This document shows, one piece after another, positions 17,920-24,865 of a stretch of DNA of 64,000 nucleotides. Origin of the DNA: JAFHCF01 sp048497495 (GTDB lineage Bacteria; Pseudomonadota; Alphaproteobacteria; Rhizobiales; Ancalomicrobiaceae). Position numbers and translations under genes: made by a program. The notes beneath the pieces were generated by a model. The model was not told the DNA's origin. It was given only the letters and a program-made list of their open reading frames with translations, and searched no databases. The stretch covers positions 1 to 64,000 of the forward strand of contig JAFHCF010000159.1 in assembly GCA_048497495.1 (NCBI GenBank). The letters run 5' to 3'. Numbering within the stretch: position 1 is the first letter of the stretch; every line of letters begins with the position of its first letter.

Positions 17920-18531
17920 GTGACGCTCCTCGACACCAGCCGCGACGGCTACACCGACCTGCCGCCGGGCAGGCTCGCCGCCGCCGTGGTCTATCTCGAG
18001 CAACGCGCCCGCCCCGCCGCGCGCCCCGATCCCGCCGTGCCCGGCCTCGCGCTGGCGCGGATGCGCGCCGCCGACATCGACCGCTACCTCGCCCTCTTCG
18101 CCGCCGTCGGCGAGCCCTGGTTGTGGTTCGGCCGGCGGGTGATGGCTCGCGCCGAGCTCGCCGCCATCCTCGACGACCCGGCGGTCGAAGCCCTGGCGCT
18201 GACCCGCGACGGCGTCGACATCGGCCTGCTCGAACTCGACGGTCGCGCCGCGGGCGAGATCGAACTCGCCTATTTCGGCCTGGTGCCGGAGGCCGTCGGC
18301 GGCGGCCTCGGCCGTTGGCTGATGAACCGGGCGATGGAGAAGGCCTGGGGCCACGCGCCGGCGCGCGTCTTCGTCCACACCTGCAACTTCGACCACCCCG
18401 CCGCCCTCGACTTCTACATCCGCTCCGGCTTCGTGCCCTACGGCCGCGCCGTCGAGATCGCCGACGACCCGCGCCTCACCGGTCGCCTGCCCCGCGCCGC
18501 CGCCCCGCACATCCCCTTGATCGAAGGCTGA
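17920..18531 (+). CDS. GNAT-family N-acetyltransferase
   Basis: A 203-aa protein with the GNAT core: AYFGLVPEAVGGGLGRWLMNRAM gives the acetyl-CoA loop (V/GxGxG-like GGGLGRW) and HTCNFDHPAALDFYIRSGF gives motif B with the usual N-x-x-A-x-x-x-Y-x-x-x-G-F pattern. It probably transfers an acetyl group to a small molecule or N-terminus; the acceptor is unknown. The start is a GTG at 17920 with GGAAG upstream. The gene ends before a large hairpin and converges on fliJ. Confidence 0.85.
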   Translation: MTLLDTSRDGYTDLPPGRLAAAVVYLEQRARPAARPDPAVPGLALARMRAADIDRYLALFAAVGEPWLWFGRRVMARAELAAILDDPAVEALALTRDGVDIGLLELDGRAAGEIELAYFGLVPEAVGGGLGRWLMNRAMEKAWGHAPARVFVHTCNFDHPAALDFYIRSGFVPYGRAVEIADDPRLTGRLPRAAAPHIPLIEG

Positions 18532-18590
18532 CGGGCGCGGCGGCCTGGAGCGCCACCCAGGGCGCCCGCGCGTGGCGGATGCCCGTACCC

Positions 18591-18639
18591 TACCGAAATG
18601 CGCGAGGCCGCCCTGAGGCGGCCCCGCGCGTCTTCGGTA
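18591..18639. terminator. Large hairpin between convergent genes
   Basis: A nested inverted repeat, outer TACCGAA...TTCGGTA and inner GGCCGCC-CTGA-GGCGGCC, spans 49 bases between the GNAT gene and fliJ. It probably ends transcription from both sides. Confidence 0.65.
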
Positions 18640-18705
18640 AGGTCTCGTCGTCTCGATGGCGAACCCCCGGGTCGGGGGAGTGGACCCGGTCGGTCGCGGC
18701 CGCGC

Positions 18706-19119
18706 TCAGTGCCCGAAGGCGTGGCGGCGCCCGGCCATCTCGTCGAGGGTTTCCTGCTCGGTGGCGTCGCGCTCGGCGCGCTCGCGCATCTGGTCGCGTT
18801 CCTCGATCAGTTCGATCTTCTTCAGATCCTCGACCGCCACGGCCAATTCCTCGCGCGCCGCTTCCATCTTCACGTCGAGATCGTGGATCGACACCTTGAG
18901 ATTGTCGCGCCGCTGAATCGCCGCCTTGGCGAAGGTCGGATAGGCGAAATGGGTGATGTCGCGAATGCCGACGCGGTTCTGCTCGGAGACGATCTGATCG
19001 TCGAGATCGGTGACCATCCGATTGAAGTCGGCGATCATCATTTCGATCTGCGACACCTGGCGTCGTTTCTCGTCGACCTGGAACCTCTTGAGGCGAATGA
19101 GACTGTCTCGGGACTTCAT
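18706..19119 (-). CDS. fliJ: Flagellar export chaperone FliJ
   Basis: A 137-aa highly charged coiled-coil protein (residues about 5-125 in heptads: RLKRFQVDEKRRQVSQIEMM, then NRMVTDLDDQI). FliJ acts as the central stalk of the FliI hexamer and escorts export chaperones. Sequence is weakly conserved in the family, but size, coiled coil and position 73 bases after fliI support the call. The ATG at 19119 has GGGGGAG upstream. Confidence 0.88.
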   Translation of the reverse strand: MKSRDSLIRLKRFQVDEKRRQVSQIEMMIADFNRMVTDLDDQIVSEQNRVGIRDITHFAYPTFAKAAIQRRDNLKVSIHDLDVKMEAAREELAVAVEDLKKIELIEERDQMRERAERDATEQETLDEMAGRRHAFGH

Positions 19120-19192
19120 GACTCGGTACTCCCCCTGTCTGAGGAGGGATCATACGCGACACTGGTTGCCGAAAAGTGAGTCGCCTGCGCCT

Positions 19193-20503
19193 TCATGACA
19201 GGATCGTCCTGAGCTTCGCGTAACAGGCGGCGAGCGAGGTCGATTCCTCCTTGCCCTGCTTGAGGAAGGCCTCGAAGGCCGGATTGAGCCGGATCGCCTC
19301 GTCGACCTCGGGGCTCGAGCCCGCCCGATAGGCGCCGAGCCGGATCAACTCCTCCATGTCGCCGTAGGTCGCCATCAGCCGCTTGGCCTCGAGGATCATC
19401 GGCCGCTCGGCCGTCGGGATGGCGCGCGGCATGGTCCGCGACACGCTCTTCAACACGTTGATCGCCGGATAACGGCCGCGTTCGGCGATCTGCCGCTCCA
19501 TCACGATGTGGCCGTCGAGAATGCCTCTGACCGCGTCGGCGACCGGTTCGTTGTGGTTGTCGCCCTCCACCAGCACGGTGAAGAGCCCGGTGATCGATCC
19601 CTGCCCGACGCGCCCCGGTCCGGCACGCTCGAGCAGGCGCGGCAATTCGGTGAAGACCGTCGGCGTATAGCCCTTGGAGGCCGGCGGCTCGCCGGCGGCG
19701 AGCCCGATCTCACGCTGCGCCATGGCGAAACGGGTCACCGAATCCATCATGCACAGCACGTCGGACCCCTGGTCGCGGAAGAATTCGGCGATGGCGAAGG
19801 TCAGATAGGCGGCCTGACGACGCATCAACGCCGGCTCGTCCGACGTCGCGACCACCACCACCGAGCGCGCCAAACCGTCCTCGCCGAGATCGTCCTCGAT
19901 GAATTCCTGCACCTCGCGACCGCGCTCGCCGACCAGCCCGATCACCGCCACGTCGGTCGAGGTGTAGCGGGCGAGCATCGACAGGAGCACCGACTTGCCG
20001 ACGCCGGAGCCGGCGAAGATGCCCATGCGCTGCCCCCGGCAACAGGTGACGAAGGTGTTCAACGCCCGGATGCCGAGATCGATCGGCCCGCCGACTCGGG
20101 CCCTTTCGCCGGCCGGCGGCGGAGATGCGCGCAAATGCCGCGCCTCCGACCCCTGCGGCAACGGCCCCTTGCCGTCGAGCGGCTCGCCGAGCGCGTTGAC
20201 CACCCGACCGAGCCACGCCGTCGACGGGCGAACCGAGCCGTCCGCCGCCGTCACCACGGCGCGGCAGCCCATCCGCACCCCCTCGAGCGGCCCGAAAGGC
20301 AGGCAGAGAGCCTTCGATCCCTCGAAACCGATGACCTCCGCCGGCACCTCGCGCCCCGACGTCGCCTCGATGGCGAGGCGCGAGCCGACGCTCATCTCGT
20401 GCACCGGACCGGCGACCTCGATCATCAGGCCACGCACCCCCACCACCCGACCGAAAATGGTCTGGCCGGGCAGATCGGCGATCTCTCGGATCAGCGACTC
20501 CAT
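19193..20503 (-). CDS. fliI: Flagellum-specific export ATPase FliI
   Basis: A 436-aa F1-beta-like ATPase. Walker A (GIFAGSGVGKSVLLSML, around residue 165) and Walker B (SDVLCMMDSVTRFAMAQREIGLAAGEPPASKGY-type region) are intact. It forms a hexamer under the export gate with FliH and FliJ. The C-terminal region (YRAGSSPEVDEAIRLNPAFEAFLKQG) is typical. A CtrA-like box lies 44 bases before its start; fliJ is the next gene, so fliI-fliJ form one minus-strand unit divergent from ctrA. Confidence 0.96.
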   Translation of the reverse strand: MESLIREIADLPGQTIFGRVVGVRGLMIEVAGPVHEMSVGSRLAIEATSGREVPAEVIGFEGSKALCLPFGPLEGVRMGCRAVVTAADGSVRPSTAWLGRVVNALGEPLDGKGPLPQGSEARHLRASPPPAGERARVGGPIDLGIRALNTFVTCCRGQRMGIFAGSGVGKSVLLSMLARYTSTDVAVIGLVGERGREVQEFIEDDLGEDGLARSVVVVATSDEPALMRRQAAYLTFAIAEFFRDQGSDVLCMMDSVTRFAMAQREIGLAAGEPPASKGYTPTVFTELPRLLERAGPGRVGQGSITGLFTVLVEGDNHNEPVADAVRGILDGHIVMERQIAERGRYPAINVLKSVSRTMPRAIPTAERPMILEAKRLMATYGDMEELIRLGAYRAGSSPEVDEAIRLNPAFEAFLKQGKEESTSLAACYAKLRTILS

Positions 20504-20546
20504 GGCGACGAATCCGTTTCCCTCGAAGGTGACGACGCGGCGCCGT

Positions 20547-20563
20547 CAGTAACGCGTTGTTAA
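20547..20563 (-). promoter_or_regulatory. CtrA box of fliI-fliJ
   Basis: On the minus strand TTAA-N7-TTACTG matches the CtrA consensus except for the last base of the second half-site. It does not have the GGGCAAA element found at fliF, lysE and flhA. Confidence 0.65.
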
Positions 20564-20640
20564 CGCCCTTCGTCAAACAATATGAACGAGCGGGCGATGT
20601 GGGGTCGCGCGCGAGGCGATGCGAGAGACCTCGAAGAGGT

Positions 20641-20810
20641 GATTCCAGAGAGTCGGTTAGAGGCAGATCCTAAAGTGCCGTCTCAACTCCGATTCTTCCA
20701 GATTTATCTTTTCAAACAGGGATCTGGCGGGATTTGACGACCAGACTCGAGACGACACTTGCCCATGCGAATCAGATTCTGTTAACCATTGTCCGGTACG
20801 CTACCGAGTC
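20641..20810 (+). promoter_or_regulatory. ctrA upstream region: seven GANTC sites and a TTAACC half-site
   Basis: GANTC sites, the target of the CcrM methyltransferase, occur at 20641, 20650, 20691, 20744, 20769, 20775 and 20806. TTAACC at 20782-20787 is a CtrA half-site flanked by two of them. In Caulobacter, the ctrA promoter is controlled by GANTC methylation and by CtrA itself; a similar design is suggested here. Confidence 0.65.
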
Positions 20811-20891
20811 GGGGTTGATGGGTGTCGATCGCAGCGGTTTGTCGGGGGCCGATGCGCCAAGCCCGGGGTGAAGGCGACAAAGGGGATTGGC

Positions 20892-21596
20892 ATGCGCGTA
20901 CTGCTCATCGAAGACGACAGCGCCACCGCGCAGAGCATCGAATTGATGCTCAAGTCCGAGAATTTCAACGTCTACACGACGGATCTGGGCGAAGAGGGCA
21001 TCGACCTCGGCAAGCTCTATGATTACGACATCATTCTTCTGGATCTCAACCTGCCCGACATGTCGGGCTACGAGGTCCTCAGGACGCTCCGCGTCTCGAA
21101 GGTGAAGACGCCGATCCTGATTCTCTCCGGCCTCGCCGGCATCGAGGACAAGGTCCGCGGTCTGGGCTTCGGCGCCGACGACTACATGACCAAGCCGTTC
21201 CACAAGGACGAGTTGGTCGCCCGCATCCACGCCATCGTCCGTCGTTCCAAGGGCCACGCCCAGTCGGTGATCACCACCGGCGACCTGGTGGTGAACCTCG
21301 ACACCAAGACGGTGGAAGTGAACACCCAGCGCGTGCATCTGACCGGCAAGGAATATCAGATGCTGGAGCTGCTCTCGCTGCGCAAGGGCACCACCCTGAC
21401 CAAGGAGATGTTCCTCAATCATCTCTATGGCGGCATGGACGAGCCCGAACTGAAGATCATCGACGTCTTCATCTGCAAGCTCCGCAAGAAGCTCGCCTCG
21501 GCGACCGGCGGCAAGAACTACATCGAGACCGTCTGGGGTCGCGGCTACGTGCTGCGCGAGCCCGACGAGCACGAAGTCTACGCCGAAATCGCCTGA
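20892..21596 (+). CDS. ctrA: Cell-cycle response regulator CtrA
   Basis: A 234-aa OmpR-type regulator: receiver domain (MRVLLIEDDSATAQSIELML; phospho-acceptor Asp51 in LLDLNLPDMSGYEVL; Lys in DDYMTKPFHKDEL) and a C-terminal winged helix (LTGKEYQMLELLSLRKG ... KIIDVFICKLRKKL). CtrA is the master regulator of cell division, flagella and replication in alphaproteobacteria and binds TTAA-N7-TTAAC, several copies of which lie in this window. The start at 20892 gives the exact family N-terminus, with AAGGGG upstream. ChpT, its phosphodonor, is encoded 6 kb away. Confidence 0.97.
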   Translation: MRVLLIEDDSATAQSIELMLKSENFNVYTTDLGEEGIDLGKLYDYDIILLDLNLPDMSGYEVLRTLRVSKVKTPILILSGLAGIEDKVRGLGFGADDYMTKPFHKDELVARIHAIVRRSKGHAQSVITTGDLVVNLDTKTVEVNTQRVHLTGKEYQMLELLSLRKGTTLTKEMFLNHLYGGMDEPELKIIDVFICKLRKKLASATGGKNYIETVWGRGYVLREPDEHEVYAEIA

Positions 21597-21639
21597 TCCC
21601 CGCGCCTCCCCCCACGCACCCCGAATTCCCCGCCTGCGG

Positions 21640-21670
21640 AAAGGCCCCGTCGAACACCGACGGGGCCTTT
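21640..21670 (+). terminator. Terminator after ctrA
   Basis: A perfect 13-bp stem (AAAGGCCCCGTCG / CGACGGGGCCTTT) with a five-base loop, 44 bases after the ctrA stop. Confidence 0.85.
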
Positions 21671-21831
21671 CGCCGTTTCGAGCCGGTGAGATCACGATCG
21701 CGGCCGACGATGTCCGTCACGGGGAACGCCGGGTGGCGATCGCTCCGATCAGGAGCATGACGAGGCGACGAACCTGCGAGCGTTGAACTCGTCATACTCA
21801 GCCTCCATCCGCTTGCCGCCGCCATACGAGG

Positions 21832-21859
21832 AAAGGCGCGGGATCTCTCCCACGCCTTT
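21832..21859 (-). terminator. Terminator of the che operon
   Basis: The inverted repeat AAAGGCG...GGGA/TCCC...CGCCTTT lies 34 bases beyond the cheR stop on the minus strand, and the transcript would end in CGCCTTTCC. The rest of 21671-21892 shows nothing else. Confidence 0.6.
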
Positions 21860-21892
21860 GATGTCTCGAATCTTTCGCTGTTCGAATGCCGA

Positions 21893-22801
21893 TCAGCGCC
21901 CGACCACGGCGAAGCGCGAGGCCGCGATCGCCGGCGCGGGCGCCGACGCGCCGGTGGTGCCGAAACGCGGTGCCGGGGCGGCGACCGAGGCGGCCGCGAT
22001 CTGGTAGAGGCCGCGTCGCTCGCTCATCGGCTTGAACGCATCGGTGAGCCCCACCACGGTCTCGGCGGCGCCGAGCACCAGAAAACCGTCGCTCGGCATC
22101 ATCTTCGAGATACGCCCGAGAATGTCGATCTTCGTCGGATTATCGAAGTAGATCAGCACGTTTCGGCAGAAGACGATGTCGAACTGACCGAGAGAGGAGA
22201 AATTCTCCAGGAGGTTCAGCTTGCGATAGCTGACCATCGACCGGAGGGTGGAGGAGATCTGCCAGGTATCGCCGTTCTGGGTGAAGTGCTTGAGCAGGTA
22301 GTTGATCGGCAGGCCGCGCTGCACCTCGAACTGCGAGTAGACGCCGGCCTTGGCCTTGTCCAACACCTCGTTGGAGAGGTCGGTGCCGACGATCTCGATG
22401 CGCCACCCGGCGAGCCTGGCCTCCTGATCCTTCAGACACATCGCCAGCGAATAGGGCTCCTGGCCGGTCGAGGCGGCGGCGCACCAGATGCGGAGCCGGC
22501 GTTCGCGCGACCGTGCCTCCATCATCTTCGGCAGCATCGTGTCGTTGAAATGATCGAAGGGCGTCTTGTCGCGGAAGAAGAAGGACTCGTTGGTGGTCAT
22601 CGCCTCGACCACCGCCTCGCAGATCCTCGCCTGTCCCGGTTCCTTCATCTTGGCGACCAGCGCCGAGATCGAGGCGAGACCGGCCTTGCGCACCACCGGC
22701 TGGAGCCGGCTCTCGATCAGATACTGCTTCTCCGCCGTCAGAACGAGCCCGGACTGCTGCTTCAGATAGCCCCTGAGATAGTCGTACTCGATCGGCGTCA
22801 T
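21893..22801 (-). CDS. cheR: Chemotaxis methyltransferase CheR
   Basis: A 302-aa SAM-dependent enzyme that methylates glutamates of chemoreceptors. The N-terminal helical domain is followed by TNESFFFRDKTPFDHF and the catalytic region RRLRIWCAAASTGQEPYSLAM; GTDLSNEVLDKAKAG and FDIVFCRNVLIYFD are diagnostic. The last 40 residues are Ala/Pro-rich. It overlaps the cheB stop by four bases (ATGA), so it is translationally coupled, and it is the last gene of the cheA-W-Y-B-R operon. Confidence 0.95.
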   Translation of the reverse strand: MTPIEYDYLRGYLKQQSGLVLTAEKQYLIESRLQPVVRKAGLASISALVAKMKEPGQARICEAVVEAMTTNESFFFRDKTPFDHFNDTMLPKMMEARSRERRLRIWCAAASTGQEPYSLAMCLKDQEARLAGWRIEIVGTDLSNEVLDKAKAGVYSQFEVQRGLPINYLLKHFTQNGDTWQISSTLRSMVSYRKLNLLENFSSLGQFDIVFCRNVLIYFDNPTKIDILGRISKMMPSDGFLVLGAAETVVGLTDAFKPMSERRGLYQIAAASVAAPAPRFGTTGASAPAPAIAASRFAVVGR

Positions 22802-23994
22802 CGACGTCCCCCCAGGATGCGCATGATCTTGCCGCCGATCTGCTCGAGGGGCAGTATCTCGGACGCGGCCCCCGCCTGCGCCACGGCGCCCGGCATGCCC
22901 CAGACCACACTCGATTCCTCGTCCTGCGCGATCACGCTGCCGCCACCGTCGGCGATGCGCTTGGCGCCCGCCGCTCCGTCGTGACCCATACCGGTCAGCA
23001 CGCAGGCGAGGATCGCCGAGCCGAACAGCGGCACGACGCTCTCGAACAGCGGATCGACCGCCGGCTTGCAGAAGTTGACCGGGGGCTGATCGTTGAGCAG
23101 CACCACCGTCTCGCTCCCCTGCTTGCCGATCACCATGTGCTTGCCGCCCGGCGCCACGTAGATGCGCCCGGGCATCAGGGGTTCACCATGCGTGCCCTCT
23201 GCGGCGCGGCGGCCGGCGGCCTTGGTGATGTGCTCGGCCAGGATCGCGGTGAAGGTCGCCGGCATGTGCTGAGTGATCAGGACCGGCAGATTGCCGATCG
23301 CCGGCCCGATTTCCCCGAAGAGCCGGGTCAGCGCCTGCGGCCCGCCGGTCGACGAGCCGATCAGCAGGATGCGCGGGGTCACCGAGGAATAGGGGCGCAG
23401 CTGATAGGTGGCGGCCGGCGCGGCGGCGCGCGGTTGCGACGGCGCGAAGGAGCGCGCCGGCGCCGCCGGGTTCGCCGTCGGCGTCGAGGACACGGGCTGC
23501 GCGGACGGCACGAAGGCGGTGCGACCGCCGCGCGCCTGCGCCCGCAGGCCCAGCGCCTTCACCCTCTGGATCACTTCGTTGCGGAAGTCGGCGGAGGTGG
23601 TGACGCCGCTGTTGGACTCCGGCTTCGGCACATAGTCGGCGGCGCCGAGCGACAGGCACTTCAGCGAAATCTCGGCATTGCGGCGGGTCAGCGTCGAGGC
23701 CATCACCACGACGAGACCGGGCTTGGCCTTGAGCAGCAGCGGCAGCGCGGTGATGCCGTCCATTTCCGGCATCTCGACGTCGAGCACCACCACGTCCGGG
23801 TTCGAACGAGCGACGTCGTCGACCGCCAACTTGCCGTTGCGATGGCTCGCAACCACGGCGAGCGCCGGATCCTCGTCGATCCACCGACCGATCAATCCAC
23901 GCACCACGACGGAGTCGTCGACGACCATGACGCGGACCGGGTCCGTCACGATCTTGTTCGGCCGCTCGGTGGCCGCGCTCGAACCGAAAGCCAT
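22798..23994 (-). CDS. cheB: Chemotaxis methylesterase CheB
   Basis: A 398-aa protein with an N-terminal receiver domain (VMVVDDSVVVRGLIGRWI; Asp in VVVLDVEMPEMDGI) and a C-terminal methylesterase domain carrying the active-site region LLIGSSTGGPQALTRLF, ITQHMPATFTAILAEH and LTGMGHDGAAGAKRI. A Pro/Ala-rich linker of about 45 residues joins them. It removes methyl groups from receptors after phosphorylation by CheA, opposing CheR. Position between cheY and cheR in one operon agrees. Confidence 0.96.
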   Translation of the reverse strand: MAFGSSAATERPNKIVTDPVRVMVVDDSVVVRGLIGRWIDEDPALAVVASHRNGKLAVDDVARSNPDVVVLDVEMPEMDGITALPLLLKAKPGLVVVMASTLTRRNAEISLKCLSLGAADYVPKPESNSGVTTSADFRNEVIQRVKALGLRAQARGGRTAFVPSAQPVSSTPTANPAAPARSFAPSQPRAAAPAATYQLRPYSSVTPRILLIGSSTGGPQALTRLFGEIGPAIGNLPVLITQHMPATFTAILAEHITKAAGRRAAEGTHGEPLMPGRIYVAPGGKHMVIGKQGSETVVLLNDQPPVNFCKPAVDPLFESVVPLFGSAILACVLTGMGHDGAAGAKRIADGGGSVIAQDEESSVVWGMPGAVAQAGAASEILPLEQIGGKIMRILGGRR

Positions 23995-24004
23995 GTCGAC
24001 CCCC

Positions 24005-24370
24005 TCAGATCAGGCCGACTTCAGCGAATTTCGCTTCCACGATCTCGCGATCGAACGGCTTCATGATGTACTCGTCGGCGCCGGCCCGCATCGCCTTGGC
24101 GATATGTCCGACGTCGTTTTCGGTGGTGCAGAACACCACCTTCGGCTTCTCGCCGCCGGGCTCGCGGCGCAGCTGCGCCAGGAACTCGAGCCCGTCCATG
24201 ACCGGCATGTTCCAGTCGAGCAGGATGGCGTTCGGCATCTCCTTGCGGCACGCGTCGAGAGCCTTCATCCCGTCCTCGGCTTCCGTGATCTCGAAGGAGA
24301 GATCCTCGAGGATGCGGCGGGCGACCTTGCGGATGACGCTCGAGTCGTCGACGACCAGACAGTTCTTCAT
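24005..24370 (-). CDS. cheY: Chemotaxis response regulator CheY
   Basis: A 121-aa single-domain receiver: VDDSSVIRKVARRIL, phospho-acceptor Asp in AILLDWNMPVMDGLEFL, Thr in VVFCTTEND and Lys in EYIMKPFDREI. Phosphorylated CheY binds the motor switch to change rotation. The ATG at 24370 was taken because GGAG lies 8 bases upstream; a GTG three codons earlier would add MPT. It sits between cheW and cheB. The family includes other stand-alone receivers, but context supports CheY. Confidence 0.93.
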   Translation of the reverse strand: MKNCLVVDDSSVIRKVARRILEDLSFEITEAEDGMKALDACRKEMPNAILLDWNMPVMDGLEFLAQLRREPGGEKPKVVFCTTENDVGHIAKAMRAGADEYIMKPFDREIVEAKFAEVGLI

Positions 24371-24397
24371 CGTGGGCACTCCAGGAGCGTTGGCATG

Positions 24398-24865
24398 TCA
24401 GGCGGCGATCGCCTCGGACATCCCGCCGAGCACGCGGTCGACGTCGAGGATCACCATCAGTTGGCCGTTGAGCCGATGCACGCCGCCCGAGATCGCGGTC
24501 CACCGGGCATCGAGATTGACCGGGTTCGGCTCGCGACCGCTGGAGGGCAGATCGAGAACCTCGCCGACGTTGTCGATCAAGAGGCCGTAGCTCTCGCCCT
24601 TCGATTCGATGCCCACCGCCATCGCCGTGCCACCGTCGGTGCGCGCCGGCAGATGCAGGCGGCGGCGCATGTCGATCGCCGTGACGATGCGACCGCGCAG
24701 ATTGAGCACGCCGGCGATTTCGGGCCGCGACAGCGGCACACGGGTGATCGATTCGGGCACGAAGACGTCGTGGACACGTTCGATCGGCAGGCCGAAGAGC
24801 TGTCCGCCGATCACCACGGTGACGTATTGGATGCTCTCGTTGAGGCCGTTGGCGTCGTCGCTCAT
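24398..24865 (-). CDS. cheW: Chemotaxis coupling protein CheW
   Basis: A 155-aa SH3-like adaptor that links receptors to CheA. The family pattern YVTVVIGGQLFGLPIERVHDVF, then GVLNLRGRIVTAIDMRRRL and YGLLIDNVGEVLDLP is complete. The ATG at 24865 overlaps the cheA stop (ATGA), which decided the start over a long upstream extension. Normal size, second gene of the che operon. Confidence 0.95.
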   Translation of the reverse strand: MSDDANGLNESIQYVTVVIGGQLFGLPIERVHDVFVPESITRVPLSRPEIAGVLNLRGRIVTAIDMRRRLHLPARTDGGTAMAVGIESKGESYGLLIDNVGEVLDLPSSGREPNPVNLDARWTAISGGVHRLNGQLMVILDVDRVLGGMSEAIAA

